6,664 nt of DNA from Nitrospiraceae bacterium (GCA_003535475.1 DOHC01000170.1:965-7628); one strand, 5' to 3'. Shown: positions 1-6,664, counted from the first letter of the stretch. Program-made: numbers and translations. The notes: generated by a model from the sequence alone, not told the origin.

Positions 1-2
1 TA

Positions 3-662
3 TCGGTTGCGGCAAGGTTCGGAGGCGGCGACCCTGACGGCAATCCACGATTACGAACTGCAATGGAAAAGGCAAAAGAAGTCAATATGCCCCACGACAA
101 TATTAAAAGGGCAATCATGAAGGGTACAGGCGAACTTCCCGGAGTTACATATGAGGAAATCATGTATGAAGGGTACGGCCCTTCCGGCGTTGCCTTAATG
201 ATTGAGGTCATGACTGATAACAAAAACAGAACCGTCCCTGAAATAAGACATATGATGGCAAAACACGGCGGGAGCCTCGGTGAAACAGGATGTGTTTCAT
301 GGATATTCGATAAAAAGGGTTATATTCTGGTTAATAAGGCGAAGGCAACTGAAGACTCTGTAATGTCCGCTGCCCTTGATGCAGGGGCTGAGGATATGAA
401 AAATGACCCTGAGGAAGGAAACTTTGAGATAATAACCTCACCTGAGGACTTTAATAATGTTAAAGCTGCGCTTGAGAAGGCAAATATTCCTGCTGAGTCT
501 GCTGAAATAACCATGCTTCCAAAAAATTATGTAGCGCTGGACGGAAAGGCGGCAGAGCAGATGATAAGGCTCATGGATGCGCTTGAAGACCATGACGATG
601 TCCAGAATGTATATGCAAATTTTGATATTCCCGACGAAGCTGCTGAGAACATTGGAAAGTGA
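3..662 (+). CDS. yebC: YebC/PmpR/TACO1 family protein (5' end missing)
   Basis: The reading frame is open from base 3, so the gene starts upstream of the window. The ATG at 63 is internal: the codons before it read [20 protein letters not shown], a conserved YebC segment that continues into [18 protein letters not shown] and KGTGE. Other family hallmarks are [14 protein letters not shown], the DNKNRT motif, the GGSLGETG loop and the acidic C-terminal domain. There are 219 sense codons before TGA. Family members have about 245-250 residues, so about 30 N-terminal residues are missing, including the usual MAGHSKW start. The family has long been annotated as DNA-binding transcriptional regulators (PmpR). 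More recent work on YebC and mitochondrial TACO1 points to a ribosome-associated role that relieves stalling, notably at proline runs. The sequence does not decide between these. It is followed by DUF502 after 66 bases; in many bacteria ruvC comes next, but not here. The family call is very secure. Confidence 0.95.
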   Translation, partial: SVAARFGGGDPDGNPRLRTAMEKAKEVNMPHDNIKRAIMKGTGELPGVTYEEIMYEGYGPSGVALMIEVMTDNKNRTVPEIRHMMAKHGGSLGETGCVSWIFDKKGYILVNKAKATEDSVMSAALDAGAEDMKNDPEEGNFEIITSPEDFNNVKAALEKANIPAESAEITMLPKNYVALDGKAAEQMIRLMDALEDHDDVQNVYANFDIPDEAAENIGK

Positions 663-688
663 TGCGAGATTGATGATGTATAACACTC

Positions 689-718
689 TTGCAATATCAA
701 TGCCTATGGATTTATTAT
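689..718 (+). promoter_or_regulatory. weak candidate sigma-70 promoter before DUF502
   Basis: The spacer contains TTGCAA (689-694) and, 18 bases later, TATTAT (713-718). These resemble -35 and -10 boxes. A transcript from here would begin around 724-729, almost on the DUF502 ATG at 729. That would fit the lack of any Shine-Dalgarno sequence before that ATG. The spacer is AT-rich, so such a match can arise by chance, and read-through from yebC is equally possible. Confidence 0.2.
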
Positions 719-728
719 AAATAACGAC

Positions 729-1346
729 ATGGTAACTTCTATTCGTGCGATCCTTAAAAGAAAATTTCTCGCCGGGCTGATTGTCTCAATCCCCGCGGTA
801 ATCACTGTTTTGGTTATCGTATGGTTTTTTGAGTTTGTGGACGGCATATTAGGCCCACTTTACAACAAGGTGCTGGGATACAATGTCCATGGCATTGGAT
901 TCATTTCCGCGGTAATTCTGATATTTCTTATAGGCATAATATCAACAAATGTCTTCGGTAAAAAGTTAATAGAGTTTTTTGAAAAGGCTGTTGTCAGAAT
1001 ACCTGTGTTCAAGGGCATTTATGCGGCAATAAAGCAGCTTGTTGACGCATTTTCTCCTGAAAACTCCAGTTCATTTAAAAAATTTGTAATGGTTGAGTAT
1101 CCAAAACCCGGTGCCTATGCATTCGGCTTCCTGACCAAAGAGTGTACGATGAAAACATCCAAGATCGGTAAGGAATTATGTCTCAGGGCAGTTTATATCC
1201 CCACAAATCATCTCTATTTTGGTGATATAGTTCTTTTTAATGAAGGTGATGTGTTTTACACAGACATTCCAATAGAAGAGGGGATAAGGATAATACTTTC
1301 AGGCGGCATTGCAGCTCCATCCCGGATATCCGAGTCAAAAGAATGA
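729..1346 (+). CDS. DUF502 family integral membrane protein
   Basis: This 205-residue protein has two hydrophobic segments, at about residues 14-36 and 56-76, preceded by a basic N-terminus (KRK at 10-12). The order of motifs matches DUF502 (PF04367, related to plant LCV/COV proteins): a first membrane segment followed by FVDGI, a glycine-containing second segment, RIPVFKGIYAAIKQ (90-103), VEYPKPG (122-128), VYIPTN (155-160) and a C-terminal region ending in IRIILSGGI (186-194). Many family members carry a PTTPNPTSG-like loop after the IP; here it reads PTNHLYFGD, which I believe is a normal subgroup variant. The soluble part probably sits on one face of the inner membrane. The biochemical function is unknown. 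An in-frame TAA at 681-683 and no other ATG make 729 the only sensible start, although no ribosome binding site precedes it. The stop overlaps the glmU start in an ATGA, so the two genes are almost certainly cotranscribed and perhaps translationally coupled. Confidence 0.9.
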   Translation: MVTSIRAILKRKFLAGLIVSIPAVITVLVIVWFFEFVDGILGPLYNKVLGYNVHGIGFISAVILIFLIGIISTNVFGKKLIEFFEKAVVRIPVFKGIYAAIKQLVDAFSPENSSSFKKFVMVEYPKPGAYAFGFLTKECTMKTSKIGKELCLRAVYIPTNHLYFGDIVLFNEGDVFYTDIPIEEGIRIILSGGIAAPSRISESKE

Positions 1347-2752
1347 AACTTGCAGTGGTTATCCTTGCAGCAGGGCGTGGTGAAAGGATGGGTTCTCCCT
1401 TGCCGAAGGTTCTGCATGGGATTTTTGACAAACCTATGCTGCAGTGTGTGATTGATTCCGCTGAGAAGCTAATGCCAATAAGAATCATTGCTGTGGTTGG
1501 AAAAAACTTCAAGGAGATTAAGAAGTCAATAAAGCCGGGGGATATTTTATTTGCAATACAGAAAAAACCCAGCGGGACAGGCGACGCACTATTAAGGGCA
1601 AAGACATTGCTGAAAGATTTCAGAGGCACGATACTCGTATTAAACGGTGATGTCCCCCTCATCACATCAGAGACATTGAAGAAATTTCTAAGTCTGCATC
1701 GAAAAGGCAGGAATCATATTTCTCTTATCTCTTTTGCTGCAGCAAATCCTGCTTCATACGGAAGGATATTAAGGGACAGAAACAGCCGTATTAACTCAAT
1801 CGTAGAGGATAAGGATGCGACAGAGGCTCAGAAAAAAATCAATGAGGTTAACAGCGGAGTATATGCTATAGAATCCGGCGTCTTATCCTTGCTTAAAGAA
1901 ATTCCGCTGAATATTGCAAAGGGCGAGTATTATCTCACGGATGTTATCGGCATTGCCGGAAACAAGGGCTACAAAATGAACGCCTGTTGTATAGGCTCTG
2001 AGGATGAACTGATGGGAGTTAATACAGTATCTGAGCTTCTGAAGGCGCGGAAAATATTCAGGGAAAGACTGGCAGATGCCTGGATTAAAAAGGGCGTTAT
2101 ATTTTTTGACCACGATTCAGTCTTTATCTCAGGCAATGTTGCGATAGGAAGGAATACAACTATTTATCCTGATGTCTGTCTTGAAGGCAGGACCGAAATA
2201 GGCAGCGGATGCACCATATATCCGAATGTGCGCATTGTTGACAGCGTTATCAAGGATGGAGTTGTAGTGAAGGACTCTACTGTGATTGAGGGGTCTGTTG
2301 TAAGGGCAAGGGCAGTGGTTGGGCCTTTTGCTCATATCAGGCCGGGATGCGATGTTGGATCTGAGGCAAAGATAGGGAATTTTGTTGAGATAAAGAAATC
2401 TGTGATAGGCGACAGGACAAAAGCGTCTCATCTCAGTTACCTCGGTGATGCCTCTATAGGAAAGGGTGTAAATATCGGAGCAGGCACTATAACATGCAAT
2501 TATGACGGCAAAAAGAAGAGCAGGACAACAATAGAAGACGGCGCTTTTATAGGCAGCGACACGCAGCTGGTTGCGCCTGTAAGAGTGGGTAAAGGCGCAT
2601 ACATAGGCGCCGGCTCTACGATTACCAAGTGCGTTCCTGCCATGTCGCTTTCAGTGAGCAGGATAGATCAAAAGAACATAGAGGGATGGGCAGTTAAGAA
2701 GTTAAAAGTTGAAAGTGTAAAGTTAAAAGTTAATAAAAAAAGGGAAAAATAA
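1343..2752 (+). CDS. glmU: Bifunctional UDP-GlcNAc pyrophosphorylase / glucosamine-1-phosphate N-acetyltransferase
   Basis: GlmU acetylates glucosamine-1-phosphate with acetyl-CoA, then couples the product to UTP to give UDP-GlcNAc in the cytoplasm. Residues 1-228 form the nucleotidyltransferase domain: LAAGRGERMGSPLPKVLH (8-25, with R15 and K22), GTGDALL (78-84), LNGDVPLI (100-107, metal-binding D103), EVNSGVYAI (168-176), GEYYLTDVI (194-202) and GVN (225-227, metal-binding N227). Residues from about 250 form the left-handed beta-helix of hexapeptide repeats. Its acetyltransferase site is intact: R333, K351, H363, Y366, N377, N386 and K392 fall at the same numbers as in E. coli GlmU. The canonical end is near IEGWAVK (446-452). 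The protein has 469 residues against 456 in E. coli, and residues 453-469 are a Lys-rich tail encoded by a heptanucleotide array. The start overlaps the DUF502 stop by 4 bases and gives the expected N-terminus. The next gene is glmS, whose product supplies the precursor. Confidence 0.97.
   Translation: MKLAVVILAAGRGERMGSPLPKVLHGIFDKPMLQCVIDSAEKLMPIRIIAVVGKNFKEIKKSIKPGDILFAIQKKPSGTGDALLRAKTLLKDFRGTILVLNGDVPLITSETLKKFLSLHRKGRNHISLISFAAANPASYGRILRDRNSRINSIVEDKDATEAQKKINEVNSGVYAIESGVLSLLKEIPLNIAKGEYYLTDVIGIAGNKGYKMNACCIGSEDELMGVNTVSELLKARKIFRERLADAWIKKGVIFFDHDSVFISGNVAIGRNTTIYPDVCLEGRTEIGSGCTIYPNVRIVDSVIKDGVVVKDSTVIEGSVVRARAVVGPFAHIRPGCDVGSEAKIGNFVEIKKSVIGDRTKASHLSYLGDASIGKGVNIGAGTITCNYDGKKKSRTTIEDGAFIGSDTQLVAPVRVGKGAYIGAGSTITKCVPAMSLSVSRIDQKNIEGWAVKKLKVESVKLKVNKKREK
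2700..2734. repeat. Heptanucleotide tandem array, left arm (in the glmU 3' end)
   Basis: Five consecutive 7-base units match the consensus AGTTAAA. Units one and four are exact, and the others differ at one or two positions (the third unit begins AGTG). A further degenerate copy, AGTTAAGA, starts at 2692. The array is read through by glmU: three units make 21 bases, so the peptide shows a seven-residue period, KLKVESV then KLKV (residues 453-463). It resembles the short tandemly repeated repetitive sequences described in some bacterial genomes, for example heptamers in cyanobacteria. Whether this family is dispersed in this genome cannot be seen here. Confidence 0.75.
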
Positions 2753-2793
2753 TATGGGATTTTCATTAAACTTATCACTTTTAACTCTTAACT
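2700..2793. other. Imperfect inverted repeat with AU-rich hairpin potential across the glmU stop
   Basis: Bases 2700-2727 match the reverse complement of 2766-2793 at 23 of 28 positions by hand alignment, without gaps. The central segment is 38 bases (2728-2765) and contains the glmU TAA. In RNA one mismatch becomes a G-U pair. The stem is almost all A-U, and no T-tract follows it, so it does not look like a normal intrinsic terminator. It could modulate read-through, mRNA stability or access to the glmS start, or be a by-product of two inverted repeat arrays. Confidence 0.6.
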
Positions 2794-2807
2794 TTTGTAA
2801 TTTGTAA
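2754..2807 (+). CDS. Possible 17-codon leader ORF before glmS
   Basis: An ATG at 2754 opens a frame of 17 sense codons, MGFSLNLSLLTLNFCNL, closed by TAA at 2805-2807. One base separates this stop from the glmS ATG. AGGGA at 2741-2745 lies 8 bases before the ATG and could act as a Shine-Dalgarno sequence, whereas glmS itself has none. This is the geometry expected for translational coupling by termination and re-initiation. Against it, most of the ORF is made of the heptanucleotide array, so its leucine richness (6 of 17) follows from base composition, and short ORFs like this arise readily by chance. Confidence 0.2.
   Translation: MGFSLNLSLLTLNFCNL
2766..2807. repeat. Heptanucleotide tandem array, right arm (upstream of glmS)
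   Basis: From 2766 to 2793, four 7-base units read on the minus strand match the same AGTTAAA consensus as the left array, with zero to two changes each. The third unit from the 2793 end begins AGTG, as does the third unit of the left array. Two exact copies of TTTGTAA follow directly (2794-2807). The array ends one base before the glmS ATG, leaving no room for a normal ribosome binding site. It is noncoding for glmU and glmS but lies inside a possible 17-codon ORF. Confidence 0.7.
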
Positions 2808-2808
2808 T

Positions 2809-4635
2809 ATGTGCGGGATAATAGGTTATACAGGCAAAAAGAATGCGGTTTCAATAATACTTGAAGGGCTTAAGCGCCTTGAATACAGGGGGTATGATTC
2901 TGCGGGAGTCGCTTTTTTCAATGAAAGAGGCGTAGAGATAAGGAAGTGCACAGGAAAGATTAAAGATTTGTATGCCATTATAGACTCTGACAAACCGTTC
3001 AGCGCTACCGCCATAGGACACACAAGATGGGCGACTCATGGAAAGCCTTCAGAAGAAAATGCGCATCCTCACAAGTCAGGCGGGATAATAATTGTGCACA
3101 ACGGGATAATAGAAAATTATTTGCAGCTTAAAAAGAAACTGATTGATGAGGGGTATAAGTTTACCTCAGAGACCGACACAGAGGTTCTATGTCATCTGAT
3201 AGGAAAATATGCCGCTGATTATCCTCTTGAAGATGCTGTCAGAAAAGCGCTTAAGGAGGTCAGGGGCGCATATGCACTCGCAGTGATAAATGAAAAAGAA
3301 CGCGGAAAGATCGTCGGCGTGCGAAAAGACAGCCCGCTTGTTGTCGGCCTTGGCGACGGAGAATTTTTTCTTGCATCAGATGTGCCTGCTTTCCTCAATT
3401 ATTCAAGAGATGTGATATATCTTGATGATGGAGAGATGGTTGTAATGACGGGTGACGGCGTGGTTGTGACAACCCTTGAGGGTGCGCCTGTTCAGAAGGA
3501 AGTCGTATCTGTTTCATGGAGCCCGGCTATGGCTGAAAAAGGCGGTTACAAACATTTTATGCTAAAAGAGATATATGAACAGCCAAGGGCAATAGCAGAT
3601 ACCTTAAGAGGGAGGTTTTATCCTGAAAGCGGTCAAGTGAATATGGATGAATTTGGCATAAAAGAGGAAGACCTTAGAAAGGCACAAAAGATTTTCATTG
3701 CTGCCTGCGGCACGTCATGGCATGCCGCCCTTATCGGAAAATATATGATAGAGGAATTGGCAAGGGTTCCTGTAGAGGTTGATATAGCATCAGAATTCAG
3801 ATACAGAAACCCGGTGATTGGGCGGGACAGCCTTTTAGTCGCTATAACGCAGTCAGGAGAAACAGCAGATACGCTTGCAGCCCAGAGAGAAGCCAAGATG
3901 CTCGGGGCAAAGACTCTGAGCATATGCAATGTTGTGGGCAGCACTGCATCAAGAGAGGCGGATGCTGTGTTCTATACTCATTCAGGGCCTGAGATAGGCG
4001 TTGCATCAACAAAGGCATTCACCACGCAGATAGTAGGGCTTTATCTCTTTGCAGCAGGACTCGGCAGGCTTAAGGGAACTGTAAACAGTGATTCAGCCAT
4101 GGGATTGCTCAGGGATCTCCTTTTTCTGCCCGGGCTGGTTGAGAAGGTTATCGCGGCGGATAATGTAATTGAACGCATAGCAAAGGAACTGTTTAAGGCT
4201 GATGATTTTCTGTATATGGGGCTGGGGATAAATTATCCCATTGCGCTTGAAGGCGCGCTTAAACTCAAGGAAATATCTTACATTCATGCTGAGGGTTATC
4301 CTGCAGGAGAGATGAAACATGGCCCTATAGCGCTTGTTGATGAAGCCCTCCCATCTGTATTTTTAGTGCCAAGGGGCAGACTTTATGAGAAAGTTCTATC
4401 TAATATAGAAGAAGTAAGAAGCAGGGGCGGCAGGATTGTAGCAGTAACTGACGAGGGCAACACAGAGGTATGCAGCCGTTCCGATTATTGCATCTCTGTG
4501 CCTGAGACTAATCCTTTTCTGTCGGCAATTTTAATGGCAATTCCACTGCAGCTTCTTGCATATCATATAGGGGTGTTAAGGGGATGCGATGTTGACCAGC
4601 CGAGGAATCTTGCTAAAATCGTAACCGTTGAATGA
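2809..4635 (+). CDS. glmS: Glutamine-fructose-6-phosphate aminotransferase (isomerizing)
   Basis: GlmS converts fructose-6-phosphate and glutamine to glucosamine-6-phosphate and glutamate, the committed step of amino-sugar synthesis. The start is fixed by chemistry: the ATG is followed directly by TGC, giving C2, the N-terminal nucleophile exposed after Met removal. The glutaminase domain (2 to about 240) shows CGIIGYTG, LEYRGYDSAG (24-33), HTRWATHG (71-78), NGIIENY (98-104) and D123. Two SIS sugar-isomerase domains follow, with CGTS (300-303), TQSGETADT (347-355), GVASTKAFTTQ (397-407), E488, H504 in GEMKHGP, and a canonical C-terminus DQPRNLAKIVTVE containing K603. Its 608 residues match the family (609 in E. 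coli including Met), with no missing key residue seen. No ribosome binding site is visible, because the space upstream is filled by heptanucleotide repeats. It lies 56 bases after glmU, the same order as the E. coli glmUS operon. There is no room for a Firmicutes-type glmS ribozyme. Confidence 0.97.
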   Translation: MCGIIGYTGKKNAVSIILEGLKRLEYRGYDSAGVAFFNERGVEIRKCTGKIKDLYAIIDSDKPFSATAIGHTRWATHGKPSEENAHPHKSGGIIIVHNGIIENYLQLKKKLIDEGYKFTSETDTEVLCHLIGKYAADYPLEDAVRKALKEVRGAYALAVINEKERGKIVGVRKDSPLVVGLGDGEFFLASDVPAFLNYSRDVIYLDDGEMVVMTGDGVVVTTLEGAPVQKEVVSVSWSPAMAEKGGYKHFMLKEIYEQPRAIADTLRGRFYPESGQVNMDEFGIKEEDLRKAQKIFIAACGTSWHAALIGKYMIEELARVPVEVDIASEFRYRNPVIGRDSLLVAITQSGETADTLAAQREAKMLGAKTLSICNVVGSTASREADAVFYTHSGPEIGVASTKAFTTQIVGLYLFAAGLGRLKGTVNSDSAMGLLRDLLFLPGLVEKVIAADNVIERIAKELFKADDFLYMGLGINYPIALEGALKLKEISYIHAEGYPAGEMKHGPIALVDEALPSVFLVPRGRLYEKVLSNIEEVRSRGGRIVAVTDEGNTEVCSRSDYCISVPETNPFLSAILMAIPLQLLAYHIGVLRGCDVDQPRNLAKIVTVE

Positions 4636-4691
4636 GAGCAGCTCTTATGAAGCAGTATGGACACGCATAGTCTGCATTTGTTAACCTAAAA

Positions 4692-4697
4692 AAGGAG
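4692..4697 (+). promoter_or_regulatory. Strong ribosome binding site for the helicase gene
   Basis: AAGGAG lies 5 bases before the ATG at 4703 and is the best Shine-Dalgarno sequence at any gene start in the window. It supports the ATG as the start. A second AAGGAG (4709-4714), inside the first codons, lies 6 bases before an in-frame TTG at 4721, so a second start six codons downstream is conceivable. Confidence 0.7.
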
Positions 4698-4702
4698 TTG
4701 TA

Positions 4703-6664
4703 ATGTCAAAGGAGATTTTATTGAACGACCTGAATCCCCAGCAGAGAGAAGCGGTGCTCCATGAAGGAAGTCCTCTTCTTGTGCTTGCCGGCGCAGGCAG
4801 CGGTAAGACAAGGGTCATCACTCATAAGTTTGCATATTATGCAAAGTCAAACAAGGTTTCTCCGCATTCAATATTTGCTGTCACCTTCACAAACAAGGCC
4901 TCCGATGAGATGAAGCGCAGAATAGCCATGCTTATCGGAAAGGATATGGACGGTTCATGGATAGGCACATTCCATTCGCAGTGCAACAGGATCCTCAGAA
5001 AAGAGATAAAGGCGATAGGATACAATAATAATTTTTTAATATACGATGCTGATGACCATTGTAATCTTATAAGGCATATACTGAAGGAGTTCAGGATATA
5101 CGAGGCGATGTATAAAGGGGTTGCTTCAAGGATAAGTTCTTTGAAGTCTTCACTCGTAACACCGAGCAGGTTCCTTTCAAAGACGGATGGTTTCGGTTTT
5201 GATGAAAAACTTGCGAAGGTGTATGTGAGATATCAGGATGAACTCAAGAGGTCCAATGCGCTGGATTTTGATGACCTTATAATGCTTACGGTAAAACTTT
5301 TTGAGGAGAACCCTGCATTGCTTGAAAAATACCGGACTATATTTAATTATGTTCTGGTTGACGAATTCCAGGATACAAACTATGCGCAATACCGCCTGTT
5401 AAAGTTGCTTGCCGCAAGGGACAATATCTGCGTTGTCGGCGACGACGACCAGAGCATATACAAATTCAGGGGTGCTGATGTCAGAAATATTCTTAACTTT
5501 GAAAAGGATTTCCCGCGGGCAAAGGTCATAAAGCTTGAACAGAACTATCGCTCAACACAGAACATACTTGATGTCTCAGGCGCAGTAATAGCAGGGAATC
5601 AGGACAGAAAATCAAAGAAGTTATGGACTGAGAGGGGTTGCGGCGAGAAGGTATATCACTGCTGGTTCAATACAGAGGAAGACGAGGCGAAGCATATAGC
5701 AGCCATGATAAAGGAACTTTACCTGAAAGGCGAATGCCGCTATAAGGATTTTGCCGTTCTTTACAGGGTAAATTTTCAGGCTAGGGCCATAGAGGACGCA
5801 CTTAAAGACAAGATGATCCCGTATCGTGTTATGGGGGGAATAAGTTTCTATCAGCGGAAGGAAATAAAGGATATTATTCCATATATGCGGCTTGCCGTGA
5901 ATCCTGACGACAATGTAAGCCTCAGACGGATAATAAACTGTCCTCCGAGAGGGATAGGCGCTGCAACGCTTTCAAAGGTAGAGCATCAGGCAAAAAATAA
6001 ATCGTTAAGTCTCTTTGCTGCGATTAAGGCGATATTAAAGGAAAACAGCGTTGCTTTGTCTGTCAGGGAAAAACTCAACGGATTTGTCAAGATCATAGAG
6101 CATATCACTTCTGATGAATACAGGTCAGCTGCCGACATGCTGAAGGCGATAATTGAAAAAACAGGATATATGGATTTTATGGAGGAAGACAAAACTCATA
6201 ATATATATGAACTTATTGCATCTGCAGAGGGAAAAGATATAGGTGATTTTAGTGACAGGGCAGCGCTTTTGACCGCTATGGATGATGTTAATGCAGAGAA
6301 TTCTGTGTCGCTTATGACACTGCACAGCACAAAAGGACTGGAGTTCCCTGTTGTTTTTGTCGTTGGGCTTGAGGACGGTCTAATGCCGTATTTCAAGGCG
6401 CTTCAGAATGAAGATGAGATATCCGAGGAACGGAGATTATTCTATGTGGGCATGACGCGGGCAAAGGATGTGCTGTGGCTTACCGGCACGAAAAAGAGAA
6501 GGTTATACACAAAGGTGCAGGAACAGGAGCCGTCGAGATTTCTTGCCGATATACCGCAGCAGTGTTGTCAGCGCATAGAGAAATCGGCAAGCCCTCAGCC
6601 TCTCACAGTCTCGGTAAGGAAAACGGTTCAGTTTAAAAAGCCGATGCTGTATGTTGTCGGCTGC
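4703..6664 (+). CDS. uvrD: UvrD/PcrA-type superfamily 1A ATP-dependent DNA helicase (3' end missing)
   Basis: The frame is open for 654 codons to the window end without a stop. The product is a 3'-5' ssDNA translocase/helicase of the UvrD/PcrA group, acting in excision or mismatch repair and in clearing recombination or transcription intermediates. All core motifs are present in order: Q motif LNPQQ (10-14), Walker A AGAGSGKT (29-36), Ia FTNKASDEM (62-70), Ib GTFHSQCNRILR (88-99), LDFDDL (187-192), Walker B DEFQD (220-224), III VVGDDDQSIYKFRGA (244-258), IV LEQNYRST (278-285), 2B-region GGISFYQRKEIKD (378-390), V LMTLHSTKGLEF (537-548) and VI EERRLFYVGMTRAKD (575-589). Motif III has F255 where E. 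coli UvrD and PcrA have the DNA-stacking Trp, a conservative aromatic change. UvrD/PcrA proteins usually have about 720-740 residues, so perhaps 50-90 residues are missing. Assignment to UvrD, PcrA or a paralogue is less sure than the family. It follows glmS after 67 bases and may share its transcript, with no evident functional link. Confidence 0.93.
   Translation, partial: MSKEILLNDLNPQQREAVLHEGSPLLVLAGAGSGKTRVITHKFAYYAKSNKVSPHSIFAVTFTNKASDEMKRRIAMLIGKDMDGSWIGTFHSQCNRILRKEIKAIGYNNNFLIYDADDHCNLIRHILKEFRIYEAMYKGVASRISSLKSSLVTPSRFLSKTDGFGFDEKLAKVYVRYQDELKRSNALDFDDLIMLTVKLFEENPALLEKYRTIFNYVLVDEFQDTNYAQYRLLKLLAARDNICVVGDDDQSIYKFRGADVRNILNFEKDFPRAKVIKLEQNYRSTQNILDVSGAVIAGNQDRKSKKLWTERGCGEKVYHCWFNTEEDEAKHIAAMIKELYLKGECRYKDFAVLYRVNFQARAIEDALKDKMIPYRVMGGISFYQRKEIKDIIPYMRLAVNPDDNVSLRRIINCPPRGIGAATLSKVEHQAKNKSLSLFAAIKAILKENSVALSVREKLNGFVKIIEHITSDEYRSAADMLKAIIEKTGYMDFMEEDKTHNIYELIASAEGKDIGDFSDRAALLTAMDDVNAENSVSLMTLHSTKGLEFPVVFVVGLEDGLMPYFKALQNEDEISEERRLFYVGMTRAKDVLWLTGTKKRRLYTKVQEQEPSRFLADIPQQCCQRIEKSASPQPLTVSVRKTVQFKKPMLYVVGC

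Noticed and set aside
63..65. ATG at 63 as the start of the YebC-family protein
   Set aside because: The same frame is open back to the window edge and encodes a conserved YebC segment, so this Met is internal and the gene is truncated by the window.
2129..2431. Minus-strand open frames inside glmU, glmS and the helicase gene
   Set aside because: These lie opposite well-conserved genes, resemble no family I recognise, and have compositions expected of antisense shadows.
2700..2793. Inverted repeat as an intrinsic terminator after glmU
   Set aside because: The stem is nearly all A-T with four mismatches and a wobble, the loop is 38 bases, and no T-tract follows. It does not fit the usual terminator form.
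2753..2808. glmS ribozyme or riboswitch upstream of glmS
   Set aside because: Only 56 bases separate glmU and glmS and they consist mainly of heptanucleotide repeats. The known ribozyme needs well over 100 bases with conserved pseudoknots.
4635..4645. Palindrome AGAGC-A-GCTCT at the glmS stop as a terminator or operator
   Set aside because: The five-base arms have a one-base centre, too tight for an RNA hairpin, no T-run follows, and a match this short is expected by chance.
4647..4670. Seven-codon ORF in the glmS-helicase spacer
   Set aside because: It has no ribosome binding site and is too short to support.
5442..5486. Helicase motif III reading YKFRGA instead of YRWRGA as a sign of lost function
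   Set aside because: Phe keeps an aromatic side chain for DNA base stacking and, to my knowledge, occurs in other UvrD-like helicases. All catalytic motifs are intact.

Overview
This is a 6.66 kb stretch of an ordinary bacterial chromosome. All five genes lie on the + strand with very little space between them. In order they are: the 3' part of a YebC/PmpR/TACO1-family gene, a DUF502 membrane protein, glmU, glmS, and the 5' part of a UvrD/PcrA-type superfamily 1 helicase. Every gene reads through without frameshift. I see no tRNA, rRNA, CRISPR array, transposase or phage gene, and no gene-free stretch longer than 70 bases.

The base composition looks moderate in GC. The coding sequences use ATA and AGG codons freely and uniformly, so no gene looks recently acquired. 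This codon use, the gene mix and the AGTTAAA-type heptanucleotide arrays suggest a Nitrospirota- or Desulfobacterota-like environmental bacterium. That is an impression only; phylogenetic placement of the GlmS or GlmU proteins would settle it.

Region 1 (1-728) holds the yebC 3' part and a 66-base spacer with a weak promoter candidate. Region 2 (729-4635) is probably one transcription unit. DUF502 overlaps glmU by 4 bases, and glmU is followed 56 bases later by glmS. GlmS makes glucosamine-6-phosphate from fructose-6-phosphate and glutamine. GlmU makes UDP-N-acetylglucosamine from glucosamine-1-phosphate, with GlmM (not in the window) acting between them. The product feeds peptidoglycan and, where present, lipopolysaccharide synthesis. 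Region 3 (4636-6664) is a 67-base spacer and the helicase, which has a strong ribosome binding site and is cut by the window end.

The least ordinary part is the glmU-glmS junction (about 2692-2808). Two oppositely oriented arrays of a degenerate 7-base repeat flank the glmU stop codon. The left array encodes the Lys/Val/Leu tail of GlmU. The right array fills the space where a glmS ribosome binding site would be expected. A possible 17-codon ORF with its own Shine-Dalgarno-like sequence ends one base before the glmS start. No convincing new multi-gene system is visible.
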